64,000 bases of DNA from Flavobacterium palustre (GCF_014639535.1 NZ_BMGA01000003.1:411864-475863), one strand, 5' to 3'; shown: positions 1 to 10,409, counted from the stretch's first letter. Notes: generated by a model from the letters alone, not told the origin. Made by a program: numbers and translations.

Positions 1-1596
1 ATTGCATCGGCTCGTAACTCAACTCCTTTCGTAGGATTGATTTCGCCTCCGCCACACCACGATATTTACTCAATTGAGGATTTAGCACAATTAATCTTCG
101 ACTTGAAAAACGCTAACAGAGAAGCTCGTATCAACGTAAAATTAGTTTCTGAAGTTGGTGTGGGAACAATTGCAGCGGGTGTTGCTAAAGCAAAAGCTGA
201 CGTTGTATTAATAGCAGGTTATGATGGTGGAACAGGAGCTTCTCCATTAACATCATTGAAACACGCGGGTCTTCCTTGGGAACTTGGATTGGCTGAAGCA
301 CAACAAACTTTAGTATTAAACAACTTAAGAAGCCGTATTGTTGTAGAATGTGACGGACAATTAAAAACAGGACGTGACGTAGCTATTGCTGCTTTACTTG
401 GTGCTGAAGAATTTGGTTTCGCTACTGCTCCATTGGTTGCTTCTGGTTGTATCATGATGCGTAAATGTCACTTGAATACTTGCCCTGTAGGTATTGCTAC
501 TCAGGATAAAGAATTACGTAAAAACTTCAAAGGAACTCCTGAGCACGTAATTAACTTCTTCTACTATGTTGCAGAAGAGTTAAGAGGTATTATGGCTTCT
601 TTAGGTTTCAGAACTTTAGAAGAAATGATTGGTCAAACACACAAAATCAATTCTAATAAAGCGATAACTCACTATAAAGCAAAAGGTTTAGATCTATCTT
701 CTATCTTACACAGACCGGATTCATACAAATACATGACGGTTCGTAACACTGAGAAACAAGACCACGGATTGGACAACGTAATGGACTTCCAAATCTTAAA
801 AGATTCTCACCGTGCTTTATACAGAAAAGAGAAAATGACTTTAGATTATCCTATTAAAAATACCGACCGTTCAGTGGGAGCTATTGTTAGTAACGAGATT
901 TCTAAAATATATGGTCACTTAGGTCTACCGGAAGACACCTTAAATATCAATTTCACAGGTTCTGCAGGACAAAGTTTAGGAGCATTTAGTGCACACGGAT
1001 TGACTTTTACTGTTGAAGGAAATACAAATGACTATTTAGGAAAAGGATTATCTGGAGCTAAATTAATCATCAAGAAACCAGCTAAAGCAACTTTTGTTGC
1101 CTCTGAAAATATCATTGTAGGTAACGTTTGCTTATTTGGAGCAATCGAAGGAGAAGCATTCATCAACGGTATTGCAGGAGAGCGTTTCGCAGTTCGTAAC
1201 TCAGGTGCTACAGCAGTAGTTGAAGGTGTAGGAGATCACGGTTGCGAGTACATGACTGGAGGACGAGTAGTTGTTTTGGGTAAAACCGGAAGAAACTTCG
1301 CTGCAGGTATGAGTGGTGGTATCGCTTATATCTACGATCCTGAGCACAAATTCAAAAATGGTTTATGTAATACTGAAACCATCGAATTTGAAACAGTTGA
1401 AGGAAATGAAGCTGATGAATTGAAAACTTTAATAGAAAGACACGTTCAGTACACTGATAGTACAAAAGGTATCGAATTATTAAATGATTGGAATACAAGC
1501 TTAGAAAATTTTGTAAAAGTAATGCCTACAGAATACAAAAAAGCATTAAAGCGTTTGGAAACTGAGGTACAAATGGTAGAAGAATTAACAGCATAA
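1..1596 (+). CDS. gltB: Glutamate synthase large (alpha) subunit, 3'-terminal part
   Basis: C-terminal third of the ferredoxin/NADPH-type glutamate synthase large subunit, which converts glutamine plus 2-oxoglutarate to two glutamates. The frame is open from base 1, so the gene enters from the left; the full protein is usually about 1500 residues and only 531 are here. Visible are the end of the FMN-binding barrel ([14 protein letters not shown], then [10 protein letters not shown]), the [3Fe-4S] cysteines in C-x5-C-x4-C spacing ([12 protein letters not shown], codons at 448, 466 and 481), and the C-terminal GXGXG beta-helix with repeated glycine motifs. The 5' glutaminase domain lies outside the window. 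gltD follows after 4 bases, so the two subunits are co-transcribed. Confidence 0.97.
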   Translation: MASARNSTPFVGLISPPPHHDIYSIEDLAQLIFDLKNANREARINVKLVSEVGVGTIAAGVAKAKADVVLIAGYDGGTGASPLTSLKHAGLPWELGLAEAQQTLVLNNLRSRIVVECDGQLKTGRDVAIAALLGAEEFGFATAPLVASGCIMMRKCHLNTCPVGIATQDKELRKNFKGTPEHVINFFYYVAEELRGIMASLGFRTLEEMIGQTHKINSNKAITHYKAKGLDLSSILHRPDSYKYMTVRNTEKQDHGLDNVMDFQILKDSHRALYRKEKMTLDYPIKNTDRSVGAIVSNEISKIYGHLGLPEDTLNINFTGSAGQSLGAFSAHGLTFTVEGNTNDYLGKGLSGAKLIIKKPAKATFVASENIIVGNVCLFGAIEGEAFINGIAGERFAVRNSGATAVVEGVGDHGCEYMTGGRVVVLGKTGRNFAAGMSGGIAYIYDPEHKFKNGLCNTETIEFETVEGNEADELKTLIERHVQYTDSTKGIELLNDWNTSLENFVKVMPTEYKKALKRLETEVQMVEELTA

Positions 1597-1600
1597 CACA

Positions 1601-3055
1601 ATGGGAAAAGTAACAGGTTTTAAAGAATTCGAAAGACAAGATGAATCATACACAGCAGTACAAGAGCGTGTAGGACATTATAAAGAATTTACAGTTCCTT
1701 TGAGTGAAGCTGAAATTACTAAACAAGGATCTCGTTGTATGGATTGTGGTATTCCATTTTGCCACAGTGGATGTCCATTAGGGAATTTAATCCCTGATTT
1801 CAACCACATGGTACACCAGGGAGAATGGCAAAAAGCCTCTTGGATACTACATTCAACAAATAACTTCCCTGAGTTTACAGGACGTTTATGTCCTGCTCCA
1901 TGTGAAAAAGCATGCGTACTAGGGATTATTGCTGAGCCAATTTCTATTGAAAACATAGAAAAAAATATCGTGGAGCGTGCCTTCCAGGAAGGATGGATTA
2001 AACCACAACCACCAAAAACAAGAACAGGAAAAACTGTTGCTGTTGTTGGTTCAGGACCTGCCGGTTTAGCAGCCGCACAACAATTAAACAGAGCAGGACA
2101 CACTGTTACTGTTTTTGAAAGAGACAATGCAATTGGTGGATTATTACGTTACGGAATTCCTAATTTCAAATTAGAAAAAGAAATTATCGACCGTCGTGTT
2201 GCTATCCTTGAAGCTGAAGGAATTACTTTCAAAGTAAACACTAATGTTGGTGTAAACTATGACATCAACGATTTGAAAGCTTTTGATTCTATCGTGCTTT
2301 GTGGTGGTGCTACTCAAAGAAGAAGCTTACCAACTCCTGGTGCTGATGCCGATGGTGTAGTTCAGGCAATGGATTTCTTAACACAACAAACTAAAGTTGT
2401 TTTTGGAGAAAAAATCGAAAACCAAGTTATGGCTACCGGAAAAGATGTAATCGTTATTGGTGGTGGAGATACAGGTTCTGACTGTGTAGGTACATCAAAC
2501 CGTCACGGTGCAAAATCAGTAACTAACTTTGAGATTATGCCAAAACCACCAGTTGGAAGAAGCGAATCTACTCCATGGCCTTACTGGCCGTTACAGTTAA
2601 AAACTTCTTCTTCTCACAAAGAAGGTGTTGAAAGAAACTGGTTAATCAATACTAAAGAATTCATCAAAGATGCTAATGGTAAATTAACAGCTCTTAAAAC
2701 TGTAAACGTAGAGTGGAAAATGGTTCCGGGACAAGCTCCTCAATTGATCGAAATTGAAGGTTCTGAAAAAATCTGGCCATGTGACTTAGCTTTATTAGCT
2801 TTAGGATTTACAGGTCCTGAGAAAACTTTGGCAGAGCAATTAGGTCTTGAAACTGATTTCAGAAGCAATTATAAAGCTAACAATTACCAAACTAATGTTC
2901 CAAACGTATTTACTGCGGGAGATATGAGAAGAGGACAATCATTAATTGTTTGGGCTATTTCTGAAGGTCGTGAGGCTGCAAGAGAAGTAGATTTATACTT
3001 AATGGGAACTACAAACCTTCCTACTAAAGAAGGTGGAGATTTACCTCCATTGTAA
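1601..3055 (+). CDS. gltD: Glutamate synthase small (beta) subunit
   Basis: FAD/NADPH-binding subunit of cytoplasmic glutamate synthase, 484 residues, which passes electrons from NADPH to the large subunit through Fe-S clusters. The N-terminal part has two cysteine groups for [4Fe-4S] clusters (MDCGIPFCHSGCPLG and GRLCPAPCEKACVLG). The first Rossmann motif VAVVGSGPAGLAAA binds FAD and the second, VIVIGGGDTGSDCVG, binds NADPH. A late GDMRRGQSLIVWAI motif is typical of the family. The ATG lies 4 bases after the gltB stop. A strong hairpin terminator ends the operon. Confidence 0.97.
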   Translation: MGKVTGFKEFERQDESYTAVQERVGHYKEFTVPLSEAEITKQGSRCMDCGIPFCHSGCPLGNLIPDFNHMVHQGEWQKASWILHSTNNFPEFTGRLCPAPCEKACVLGIIAEPISIENIEKNIVERAFQEGWIKPQPPKTRTGKTVAVVGSGPAGLAAAQQLNRAGHTVTVFERDNAIGGLLRYGIPNFKLEKEIIDRRVAILEAEGITFKVNTNVGVNYDINDLKAFDSIVLCGGATQRRSLPTPGADADGVVQAMDFLTQQTKVVFGEKIENQVMATGKDVIVIGGGDTGSDCVGTSNRHGAKSVTNFEIMPKPPVGRSESTPWPYWPLQLKTSSSHKEGVERNWLINTKEFIKDANGKLTALKTVNVEWKMVPGQAPQLIEIEGSEKIWPCDLALLALGFTGPEKTLAEQLGLETDFRSNYKANNYQTNVPNVFTAGDMRRGQSLIVWAISEGREAAREVDLYLMGTTNLPTKEGGDLPPL

Positions 3056-3074
3056 TCTTAAATAAACTTTTTTT

Positions 3075-3108
3075 AAAAGACCTTGATTCATTTCAAGGTC
3101 TTTTTTTT
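3075..3108 (+). terminator. Intrinsic terminator of gltBD
   Basis: GACCTTGA (3079-3086) pairs with TCAAGGTC (3093-3100) around a 6-base loop. The stem is extended by AAAA/TTTT and followed by eight T. It lies 20 bases after the gltD stop. Confidence 0.9.
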
Positions 3109-3213
3109 GGTTTTTATAATCCTATCCATCATATGTTTTAAAAATATAAACTACAACGCTGTATGTTTATTTTAAAACAATTTGTTACAATTTGTTAGAA
3201 ATATTTTTATCTA

Positions 3214-3244
3214 TTGTAGTATCGATAAAAGAATAATAAATTTG
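3214..3244 (+). promoter_or_regulatory. Bacteroidota-type promoter of lysA
   Basis: TTG at 3214-3216, a 20-base spacer and TAAATTTG at 3237-3244 match the Bacteroidota sigma-A consensus TTG-N17-23-TAnnTTTG. The -7 element ends 16 bases before the lysA ATG. Confidence 0.7.
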
Positions 3245-3260
3245 TGTAAAAATAATAGCA

Positions 3261-4484
3261 ATGCAATCAAAAGACTTACTTCAATTAGCTGAACAATTTG
3301 GCAGTCCATTATATGTATATGATGCCGAGAAAATAAAATCACAATACCAGAGATTAACTAAAGCTTTTTCTAAAGTAGAAAAATTGCGTATCAATTATGC
3401 GATGAAAGCATTGTCTAACGTTGCCATTCTTCAATTATTGAGAGATTTGGGATCTTGTTTGGATGCTGTTTCTATCCAGGAAGTACAATTAGGACTTCAT
3501 GCAGGATATTCTCCGGATCAGATATTTTTCACTCCAAATGGTGTTTCTCTTGAAGAAATTGAGGAAGTACACTCACTAGGAGTTCAAATCAATATTGATA
3601 ATTTATCTATTTTGGAGCAATTTGGTGCAAAACACCCACACGTTCCGGTATGTATTCGTATCAACCCTCACGTTATGGCTGGTGGAAACGAAAACATTTC
3701 AGTAGGTCATATTGATAGTAAATTTGGTATTTCAGTTCACCAGTTGCCGCATTTAGTACGTATTGTTGAAAATACAAACATGAACATTGCCGGTATTCAT
3801 ATGCACACAGGTTCTGATATTTTAGATATCGAAGTATTCCTGTATGCTGCTGAAATCTTATTTGATGCTGCCAAAAATTTCAAAAACTTAGAATTCCTTG
3901 ATTTTGGAAGTGGTTTTAAAGTACCTTACAAAAAAGACGATATTGAAACAGATATTGAAGAATTAGGTAAAAAACTATCTAAAAGATTCAATGCTTTCTG
4001 CGATGAATACGGAAAAGAATTAACATTGATTTTCGAACCGGGTAAATTTTTAGTAAGTGAAGCAGGTTTCTTCTTAGCAAAAGTAAACGTAGTAAAACAA
4101 ACTACTTCTACTGTTTTTGCAGGAATTGATTCTGGATTCAATCACTTAATTCGCCCAATGTTTTACGGTTCTTCTCACCATATCGAAAACATCTCTAACC
4201 CTAAAGGGAAAGAGCGTTTTTACTCAGTAGTAGGATACATTTGCGAAACGGATACTTTTGCAAGTAACCGCAGAATTCAGGAAATTGCCGAAGGTGACAT
4301 CCTTTGCTTCAGAAATGCTGGTGCTTATTGCTACTCAATGTCTTCCAACTATAATTCAAGATACAAACCAGCAGAAGTATTATGGATAAATGGTGAAGGG
4401 CATTTAATTAGAGCTCACGAGACATTTGAAGATTTATTAAAAAATCAAATTCCATTACCTGCAACTGTAGCAATGGCTAAATAA
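3261..4484 (+). CDS. lysA: Diaminopimelate decarboxylase
   Basis: PLP enzyme of the last lysine step, decarboxylating meso-diaminopimelate to L-lysine in the cytoplasm; 407 residues, the usual size. The N-terminal alanine-racemase-like barrel carries the PLP lysine in NYAMKALSN. The glycine-rich phosphate-binding stretch is DFGSGFKVP, the substrate-contact motif is EPGKFLVSEAG, and the C-terminal beta domain holds CETDTFA and the active-site tyrosine region NAGAYCYSMSSNYN. It is a single-gene unit with its own promoter and a following terminator, with no other lysine genes nearby. Confidence 0.95.
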   Translation: MQSKDLLQLAEQFGSPLYVYDAEKIKSQYQRLTKAFSKVEKLRINYAMKALSNVAILQLLRDLGSCLDAVSIQEVQLGLHAGYSPDQIFFTPNGVSLEEIEEVHSLGVQINIDNLSILEQFGAKHPHVPVCIRINPHVMAGGNENISVGHIDSKFGISVHQLPHLVRIVENTNMNIAGIHMHTGSDILDIEVFLYAAEILFDAAKNFKNLEFLDFGSGFKVPYKKDDIETDIEELGKKLSKRFNAFCDEYGKELTLIFEPGKFLVSEAGFFLAKVNVVKQTTSTVFAGIDSGFNHLIRPMFYGSSHHIENISNPKGKERFYSVVGYICETDTFASNRRIQEIAEGDILCFRNAGAYCYSMSSNYNSRYKPAEVLWINGEGHLIRAHETFEDLLKNQIPLPATVAMAK

Positions 4485-4494
4485 TCAAATCAAT

Positions 4495-4527
4495 AAAAAA
4501 GGGACTTTTCAAAGTCCCTTTTTTTTA
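4495..4527. terminator. Bidirectional terminator between lysA and pafA
   Basis: GGGACTT (4501-4507) pairs with AAGTCCC (4512-4518), flanked by A-run and T-run on either side, so it can stop transcripts from both convergent genes. Confidence 0.85.
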
Positions 4528-4533
4528 TATCCT

Positions 4534-6141
4534 TTAGTTTCCTAAAACTTCTGTTAAAACATTTGCTTCAGTTCCATTAGGAAAAGAGACCTTAATTTTT
4601 TGAGCTACTGTTGGCGCAATTTGAGTAATCACTTTTTTATCAAACGATTCTCCTTTTTTAATATTCCATCCATAAAACAGCAAAGGTACGTGAGTATCGT
4701 AACTATAAGGTGTACCGTGTGAAGTTCCAGTCCCTCCATAGCCACCCGGTTTATCCAGAATTACTAAATCTCCGTTTTGTTTCGGATCAAACCCCTTTGA
4801 AATAAAGCTTAGATAGTAATCTGTCCCAGATGCAGCAAGTATTTCTTCTTCAGAATAAACTCTTTTTATATGCGCAAATGTCATTAAATAATCTTTGAAC
4901 AAAATTTTAACTTTAACTAAATCAACTCCTTTTTCTTTAATTATTTTTTTATCAAAAAATAGATTATCATTCGAATAATTTAACACTACATCAACACCAA
5001 AAGTAGTTTTAGAATAATCCCGAAGTTTATCTACTAACTCCTTCTGACCAATACCACCAAAATTATATTTATTATCTTTTAGAAAATTAGCATTCTCCCC
5101 TGCAGCATGATCGGAAGTCAAAAACAATAAATAATTCCCCTTACCTACTTTTTTATCCAAATAAGTCAAAAAATCAGCAATAGTTTGGTCTAAACGCAAA
5201 TAAGTATCCTGAATTTCTCTCGATCGTGGTCCTGTTAAATGTCCCACATAATCCGTTGAAGAAAAACTAACTGCTAAAAAATCGGTATCATTATCTGCTC
5301 CTAAATTTTCATTCGCAATAGCTTCTTTTGCAAAATCAGCTAAAAAGTCATTCCCAAAAGGAGTAGATTTAATCACTTTAGCTCCATTTTTAGCATACAT
5401 TTCTTTTAAAGGATAGGGAAAAACAGGCTTTTTACTGCCGTACAAAAGTCCTTCATACGGATTATCATCTGCCAAACTTTTATCATACACCGATTCTGCT
5501 TTAAGCAAAGTCCAATCTTTATTTAAATAAGCTTCGTAATTTTTCTTAGCATTAAATTCGGACACCCAATTTGGTAATTGTTTTCCATAAAAAGTACTCG
5601 AAATAAAATTCCCCGAATCACTCATCCAAAATGCCCAATTAGCAAAATGCCCTGCCGGGAGTATAGCTCCACGATCTTTAACACTAATTCCAATCACTTT
5701 TCCTTTAAAATTAGTTGACATACGCAACTCATCAGTAATTGTTGTACTTTCCAAATTTGTCGGAGACATCTTTCCCTCTCCTGAATCACCAGTTCCTAAA
5801 ATAGAAACCGAAGCATCGTCAGTACAATATCTTGATTTACCGATAGACTTATCAAACCAGCTATTCCCCACAATTCCATGAACCGCCGGAGTAGTTCCTG
5901 TATAAATGGAAGCGTGTCCCGGACCGGTATAAGTAGGCATATAATTATAGTGAGTGTTATGAAAAACATAACCCTCATTCATTAATCTGCGAAAACCATT
6001 AGCCGAAAAATCATCCGAAAAACGATAGAGATATTCAGTCTTCATTTGGTCAACCACAATCCCGACAACCAATTTGGGTCTTTGTTGTGCGTTTCCATTA
6101 AAAATTGCAATTGTAGTAAATAGTAAAAATATTTTTTTCAT
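4534..6141 (-). CDS. pafA: PafA-type alkaline phosphatase, secreted
   Basis: Phosphomonoesterase of the alkaline phosphatase superfamily exported to the periplasm, 535 residues from the chosen start. The ATG at 6141 is preferred over an upstream in-frame start at 6231 because it begins a clean signal peptide (MKKIFLLFTTIAIFNGNAQ) and a -7 element sits between the two. Counting from it, the likely nucleophile is Thr72 (YTGPGH), with Asn93 (VGNSWF), Lys155 and Arg157 (SVKDRG). These have exactly the spacing of T79, N100, K162 and R164 in Elizabethkingia PafA. Metal ligands appear as Asp31 (VVDQM), an SDH motif and SHGTPYSYDTH. PafA enzymes are known to be made irrespective of phosphate supply. 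Confidence 0.92.
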   Translation of the reverse strand: MKKIFLLFTTIAIFNGNAQQRPKLVVGIVVDQMKTEYLYRFSDDFSANGFRRLMNEGYVFHNTHYNYMPTYTGPGHASIYTGTTPAVHGIVGNSWFDKSIGKSRYCTDDASVSILGTGDSGEGKMSPTNLESTTITDELRMSTNFKGKVIGISVKDRGAILPAGHFANWAFWMSDSGNFISSTFYGKQLPNWVSEFNAKKNYEAYLNKDWTLLKAESVYDKSLADDNPYEGLLYGSKKPVFPYPLKEMYAKNGAKVIKSTPFGNDFLADFAKEAIANENLGADNDTDFLAVSFSSTDYVGHLTGPRSREIQDTYLRLDQTIADFLTYLDKKVGKGNYLLFLTSDHAAGENANFLKDNKYNFGGIGQKELVDKLRDYSKTTFGVDVVLNYSNDNLFFDKKIIKEKGVDLVKVKILFKDYLMTFAHIKRVYSEEEILAASGTDYYLSFISKGFDPKQNGDLVILDKPGGYGGTGTSHGTPYSYDTHVPLLFYGWNIKKGESFDKKVITQIAPTVAQKIKVSFPNGTEANVLTEVLGN

Positions 6142-6161
6142 GATATAATTATGTATAAAAA

Positions 6162-6169
6162 CAAAAATA
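6162..6169 (-). promoter_or_regulatory. Candidate -7 element for pafA
   Basis: CAAAAATA on the plus strand reads TATTTTTG on the minus strand, matching TAnnTTTG. It lies 20 bases before the ATG at 6141. No convincing TTG at -33 was seen. Confidence 0.5.
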
Positions 6170-6313
6170 CAAATTAAAGTGAGAGCTGCTATTATGAAAT
6201 AGTTATCTGTAAAAATCCAACTAAAATCCAAACAAGCCTGCCTAAATCAAACTATAAAGTTATTTTTGTAATTCCAAAACATCAAAAAAAATCGTTTTTC
6301 GAGACAAAACACA

Positions 6314-7738
6314 ATGAAATCTACAGCTATCTCCTTTAGTACTTTTTTATCTAAAAAAAACTTAGTATGTATTTTACTCGGCTTATTTTTAACTGCAAAT
6401 TCATGGGCTACAACAGGAAAATGGATCAGTAAAACAACAGGAAGGGCTATTGAATACAATGCTACCGAATCAAAAAAACCTGTTAAAGATTATGCTGGAA
6501 ATTATCTGACTGTGGTCTATTTAAAAAACTTATCTATTAAAAAAATAGGAAGAAACAGCATTAAAAAAGATGTCAATTGGCTACTATCGCAAGGTTATCG
6601 GGTTGTCGAACTCGATTATGCTAAAAACAGCAATGCCAAAGCAATAAAAATAAATGAAGATATCATTGCCATTAACGACTCAATTGCTGCCGGAAGTTTT
6701 TGTGGTTACAAAAATTGCTCTCTATACAAATCCTATGTATTGTTTGAAGGCTATCGCATAGCCAGAGATGTCAGCTATTTTATTGATGACCCAAAAGTGT
6801 ACAACACACCCGAACAATATAAAGTTGGCGATTCTTTGCACATGGATATTATTTATCCGGCGAATCCAAAAGTCAAAGTTCCTGTCATTTTATCTTTTTC
6901 ATACAGCAATAGTTATGCGTTTTATGACAGCAACAAAGGAATGTTAACCGATGCCTACAAAGACCAAAGACTAAATTTAGCCTATTCATTTGCTGGTTTT
7001 AATGATTCTTTTCTCGAAGGAGCACCTGCCAGTGGAATAGCCTGGGCAATTGCCGACCATCCAAAATACTGTCCATGGGGAAAAGGAAAAACTGTTAACG
7101 GTCCAAATGACGCCTACAAATCATTTCAAACCAACCCTGATGCCGCTCAAAAAGTAAAATCAGCTATTCGAACATTGCGTTTTTTTAGCAAGCAAAGGGG
7201 ACTTTCGGATAAAATTGGGATTTTTGGATTCTCCAGAGGTTCCACAGCTGGCTCTATGGCTATTGGTGATAGAAAAGTAGAAGAGCTGGAAAATGCAGGT
7301 TTTCATATTGGAATTTCTGATGTTGTTCAGGCTGCAACGCTGGGACCGGGTGTTTTTGATTATACCCTTATATACAACACTCCTGATGATGGCGATAAAA
7401 ATTTAGAACAAAGATGTCCATGGGTTTGGGGACCATTAGACGAAAACAGAAAATTATGGGAATCTATGGGAGGTTCTTTTTTAGTCGAAAAAACAGCAGC
7501 TCCTACCCTATTCTTTTACAATACTGACGACGATCACTATTACGAAGATCAAATTAAACATTTTAAAAACAAATTAGATCTTTTAGGAGTTCCAACATTT
7601 TCCCTTATTAATTATGGAAAAGGACATGCTATTCCACAAACTGCTAACGATTTAAATACGCTGTATAATTTTTTTAAAAACTATCTCAATCCTCCAAAAG
7701 TAGATAAGTTCAAAAACAATTTAGCAAACAATAAATAA
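6314..7738 (+). CDS. Secreted alpha/beta hydrolase
   Basis: 474-residue protein with an N-terminal export signal (hydrophobic core CILLGLFLTANSWA). The nucleophile elbow is GFSRG with Ser307. The acid is probably in the TDDDHYYED stretch and the histidine in YGKGHAIP near the C terminus, in correct alpha/beta-hydrolase order. Several Trp/Cys motifs (YCPWGKG, QRCPWVWG) are unusual. Substrate cannot be read from sequence; esterase or peptidase are both possible. It is divergent from pafA and precedes a TonB-dependent receptor that has its own promoter, so a shared role is only suggested. Confidence 0.75.
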   Translation: MKSTAISFSTFLSKKNLVCILLGLFLTANSWATTGKWISKTTGRAIEYNATESKKPVKDYAGNYLTVVYLKNLSIKKIGRNSIKKDVNWLLSQGYRVVELDYAKNSNAKAIKINEDIIAINDSIAAGSFCGYKNCSLYKSYVLFEGYRIARDVSYFIDDPKVYNTPEQYKVGDSLHMDIIYPANPKVKVPVILSFSYSNSYAFYDSNKGMLTDAYKDQRLNLAYSFAGFNDSFLEGAPASGIAWAIADHPKYCPWGKGKTVNGPNDAYKSFQTNPDAAQKVKSAIRTLRFFSKQRGLSDKIGIFGFSRGSTAGSMAIGDRKVEELENAGFHIGISDVVQAATLGPGVFDYTLIYNTPDDGDKNLEQRCPWVWGPLDENRKLWESMGGSFLVEKTAAPTLFFYNTDDDHYYEDQIKHFKNKLDLLGVPTFSLINYGKGHAIPQTANDLNTLYNFFKNYLNPPKVDKFKNNLANNK

Positions 7739-7932
7739 CACTCTCACTTTACTACTTATTAGAACAGAAAAGCTACCACAAAACACACAACAATCTAAAA
7801 AACAACACATTAAAACAAAAACCCTGTTCTTTTTATATTTTTATCACCTATTATAAAAGAATTAAGCGAATAAATTTCAAACAACTTACAACTATTCTGT
7901 TAATATTTGTTTTTATTTATTCTAAATAATAC

Positions 7933-7963
7933 TTTGTAAAACCAAATTCAGATTGTACTTTTG
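7933..7963 (+). promoter_or_regulatory. Promoter of the TonB-dependent receptor
   Basis: TTTG at 7933-7936, a 19-base spacer and TACTTTTG at 7956-7963 match the Bacteroidota consensus, 36 bases before the ATG. The rest of the 260-base gap shows no gene, and no clear Fur box was seen. Confidence 0.7.
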
Positions 7964-7998
7964 CGGCATTATTTTAAATAAATCCAAATAAGTTCAAA

Positions 7999-10296
7999 AT
8001 GAAACGAGTTTTACTGCCCTTAACAGCAATACTATTTTCTCTAAGCACTCAGGCTCAAGAAGTAGCTTCTGCAACAGATCATAACAGTCCAAAAGAATTT
8101 CACAATTCCCCATTCGATACTATCAAAAATAAAAAAGGACAAATCTTAAAAGAAATTGTTGTTACTGGAAATAAACCTCAAAAACCGGTTTCAGCTGCAA
8201 GATCCGGTATAAAACCGATGGATTTACCACAAAGTATTCAGGTGATTGATGGTCAGGTAATCGAACAACAACAAGCTATCCGTTTAAGCGATGTAATCAA
8301 AAACGCCAATGGTGTTTATGTAAGTTCTGCTCGTGGTGGTGCTCAGGAATCATTTTATTCAAGAGGATACGATATTTCTAATTCGACTGCAAGTAACATG
8401 TTTAAAAACGGATTCCGTTTCAATGCTGGTTCTATTCCGGAAGTTGCTTCCTTAGAAAAAGTTGAATTTTTAAAAGGAGGTTCTGCCTTATTATATGGAA
8501 ACGTAGCTCCGGGAGGAATTTTAAATTTGGTTACAAAAACTCCAAAATTTGAAAAAGGAGGCGAAATCTCTATGCAGGCTGGAAGTTATGACTACTACAA
8601 GCCAACAGTTGACTTCTATGGTCCTTTAAACAAATCAATCGCTTACAGATTCGTTGGATCTTATGAAAACTCTAAAAGTTTTAGAGATGAAGTAAAAAAT
8701 GAACGTTTTTATTTTAACCCTTCGTTTTTATTCAATATAACTGAAAAAACAAATATTACAGTACAAGGAGATTATTTAACTGCTGACTGGATACCTGATT
8801 TTGGTACCGGGATTATTGGTAAAGAAATTTTAAACTTACCTCGCAATGCTTATTATGGTGCACTTTGGTCTAACGGAAACACTAAATCAGCTAGTGCTTC
8901 GGTATTATTCAATCATAACTTTAATGAGAACTGGAAATTAAGCTTTAACTCTTCTTTCCAAAATTATGACAGACGTCAAACTTCAACTTCACAAATGTCT
9001 AATTTAGATACTTATGCCACACGTGGAGATTGGAAAAGAGGTTTAACCCGTAACAAAAACCAAGAAAAACTCTTTGGTGATCAATTGAGTTTACAAGGAA
9101 ACTTTAAAACAGGAAACATCAAACATCAAATTTTTACCGGAGCTGATTGGGAAAACTCATTAGTAAAAAGTTATACTTTCGTGTTTTTTGACAATGCCGG
9201 CAACATAAAAACTACTGAAGACAAGACAGTAAATCTTTTCAATTACGATAAAAGTAGCGAAAGTAGAGTAGTACCTTTTGCTTCCAGAAATTCTCAAATT
9301 TTAAGTACTGATGCCAAACGTTTTGGAACTTTTTTCCAGGATTTAATCTCAATTAACGATTATGTCAAAGTTTTAGCCGGTATCCGTTGGTCTTGGCAAG
9401 AATCACAAGTAACTACTTACAAAGAAACCGTTGTAAACAAAGTTCAAACTGTTGCTCCTGAAAACACCACTCCTACAGTTGCTGCAAAACGTTTAGATAA
9501 TGCTTTCTCACCTAAAGCCGGATTAATTATTCAACCAACTAAAGAAATTACTTTATTTGGTAGTTATACAAATTCATTTACTCCTAATACAGGAAATACT
9601 TACGACAGCAAACCTCTTAAACCTTCTATCATAGACCAATACGAAACGGGAATTAAGACAGAATTATTCAAAGGAGCTTTAACCACTAATCTTACTGTTT
9701 ACAGAATCAAAAACAACAACTTAGTTCAAACAGCAGCTTTTATGCAAGACGGTGTAACTCCTAACAATAATCCTGATATAAAAGTAATGAGTGGAGAAAC
9801 AAAAAGTGATGGAATTGAAGTTGACATTACTGCAAGACCTATTGAAGGATTAAGCATTATGGCTGGATACAGCTACAATGACATGAGATACACCAAAACT
9901 TCAGGTCTGAACGGAAGTTTTATTGAAGGTGACCGTGTAGCAAGAACACCTCAAAACACAGCTAACTTAAGCTTTTTCTTCACTGTGCCAACAGGAACTT
10001 TAAAAGGTCTTTCTATAGGAGCTATCGGCAACTACATCGGTGACAGAATTGGAGGATGGAATGACCAATATAATAACGACCTAACTAAATATCCTGATGG
10101 AATATGGCACAGAGAGATTCCTGTAAAAGGTTATACTACAATTGATGCTTCAGTAGGATACGAATGGAAAAAAATCTCTCTTTTATGTAAATTATCTAAC
10201 ATTACAAATGAGTTAAACTACACTGTTCACGAAAACTATAGTGTAAACCCAATTGCACCTCGTCAAATAATGGCAAGTTTAAAATACAAACTATAA
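7999..10296 (+). CDS. TonB-dependent siderophore receptor
   Basis: 765-residue outer-membrane active transporter. It has a signal peptide (MKRVLLPLTAILFSLSTQAQ), a TonB box-like start LKEIVVTG at about residue 50, and a plug domain with MDLPQSIQVIDGQVI, SRGYDIS and VEFLKGGSALLYGNVAPGG, all typical of the siderophore receptor group (FhuA/FhuE/FpvA type). A 22-stranded barrel follows, ending RQIMASLKYKL. There is no N-terminal signalling extension, so it is not a FecA-type transducer. Siderophore identity is unknown. It is a single-gene unit with promoter and terminator, placed between two hydrolase genes. Confidence 0.9.
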   Translation: MKRVLLPLTAILFSLSTQAQEVASATDHNSPKEFHNSPFDTIKNKKGQILKEIVVTGNKPQKPVSAARSGIKPMDLPQSIQVIDGQVIEQQQAIRLSDVIKNANGVYVSSARGGAQESFYSRGYDISNSTASNMFKNGFRFNAGSIPEVASLEKVEFLKGGSALLYGNVAPGGILNLVTKTPKFEKGGEISMQAGSYDYYKPTVDFYGPLNKSIAYRFVGSYENSKSFRDEVKNERFYFNPSFLFNITEKTNITVQGDYLTADWIPDFGTGIIGKEILNLPRNAYYGALWSNGNTKSASASVLFNHNFNENWKLSFNSSFQNYDRRQTSTSQMSNLDTYATRGDWKRGLTRNKNQEKLFGDQLSLQGNFKTGNIKHQIFTGADWENSLVKSYTFVFFDNAGNIKTTEDKTVNLFNYDKSSESRVVPFASRNSQILSTDAKRFGTFFQDLISINDYVKVLAGIRWSWQESQVTTYKETVVNKVQTVAPENTTPTVAAKRLDNAFSPKAGLIIQPTKEITLFGSYTNSFTPNTGNTYDSKPLKPSIIDQYETGIKTELFKGALTTNLTVYRIKNNNLVQTAAFMQDGVTPNNNPDIKVMSGETKSDGIEVDITARPIEGLSIMAGYSYNDMRYTKTSGLNGSFIEGDRVARTPQNTANLSFFFTVPTGTLKGLSIGAIGNYIGDRIGGWNDQYNNDLTKYPDGIWHREIPVKGYTTIDASVGYEWKKISLLCKLSNITNELNYTVHENYSVNPIAPRQIMASLKYKL

Positions 10297-10316
10297 ACCT
10301 TTCCGGTTATTTTTCT

Positions 10317-10346
10317 AAAAGCTCCTGTTTTTCAGGAGCTTTTTTT
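10317..10346 (+). terminator. Terminator after the TonB-dependent receptor
   Basis: AAAAGCTCCTG (10317-10327) pairs with CAGGAGCTTTT (10333-10343) and runs into further T residues. Confidence 0.88.
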
Positions 10347-10409
10347 GTTTTTAAAACTATCAAAAAAATAATTACATTTAAGCTATTTTGATAACCAACT
10401 ATTCCCAAT

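Noticed and set aside
6142-6231. Longer N terminus for the PafA gene
   Set aside because: The extra 30 residues precede a complete signal peptide and overlap a -7 element.
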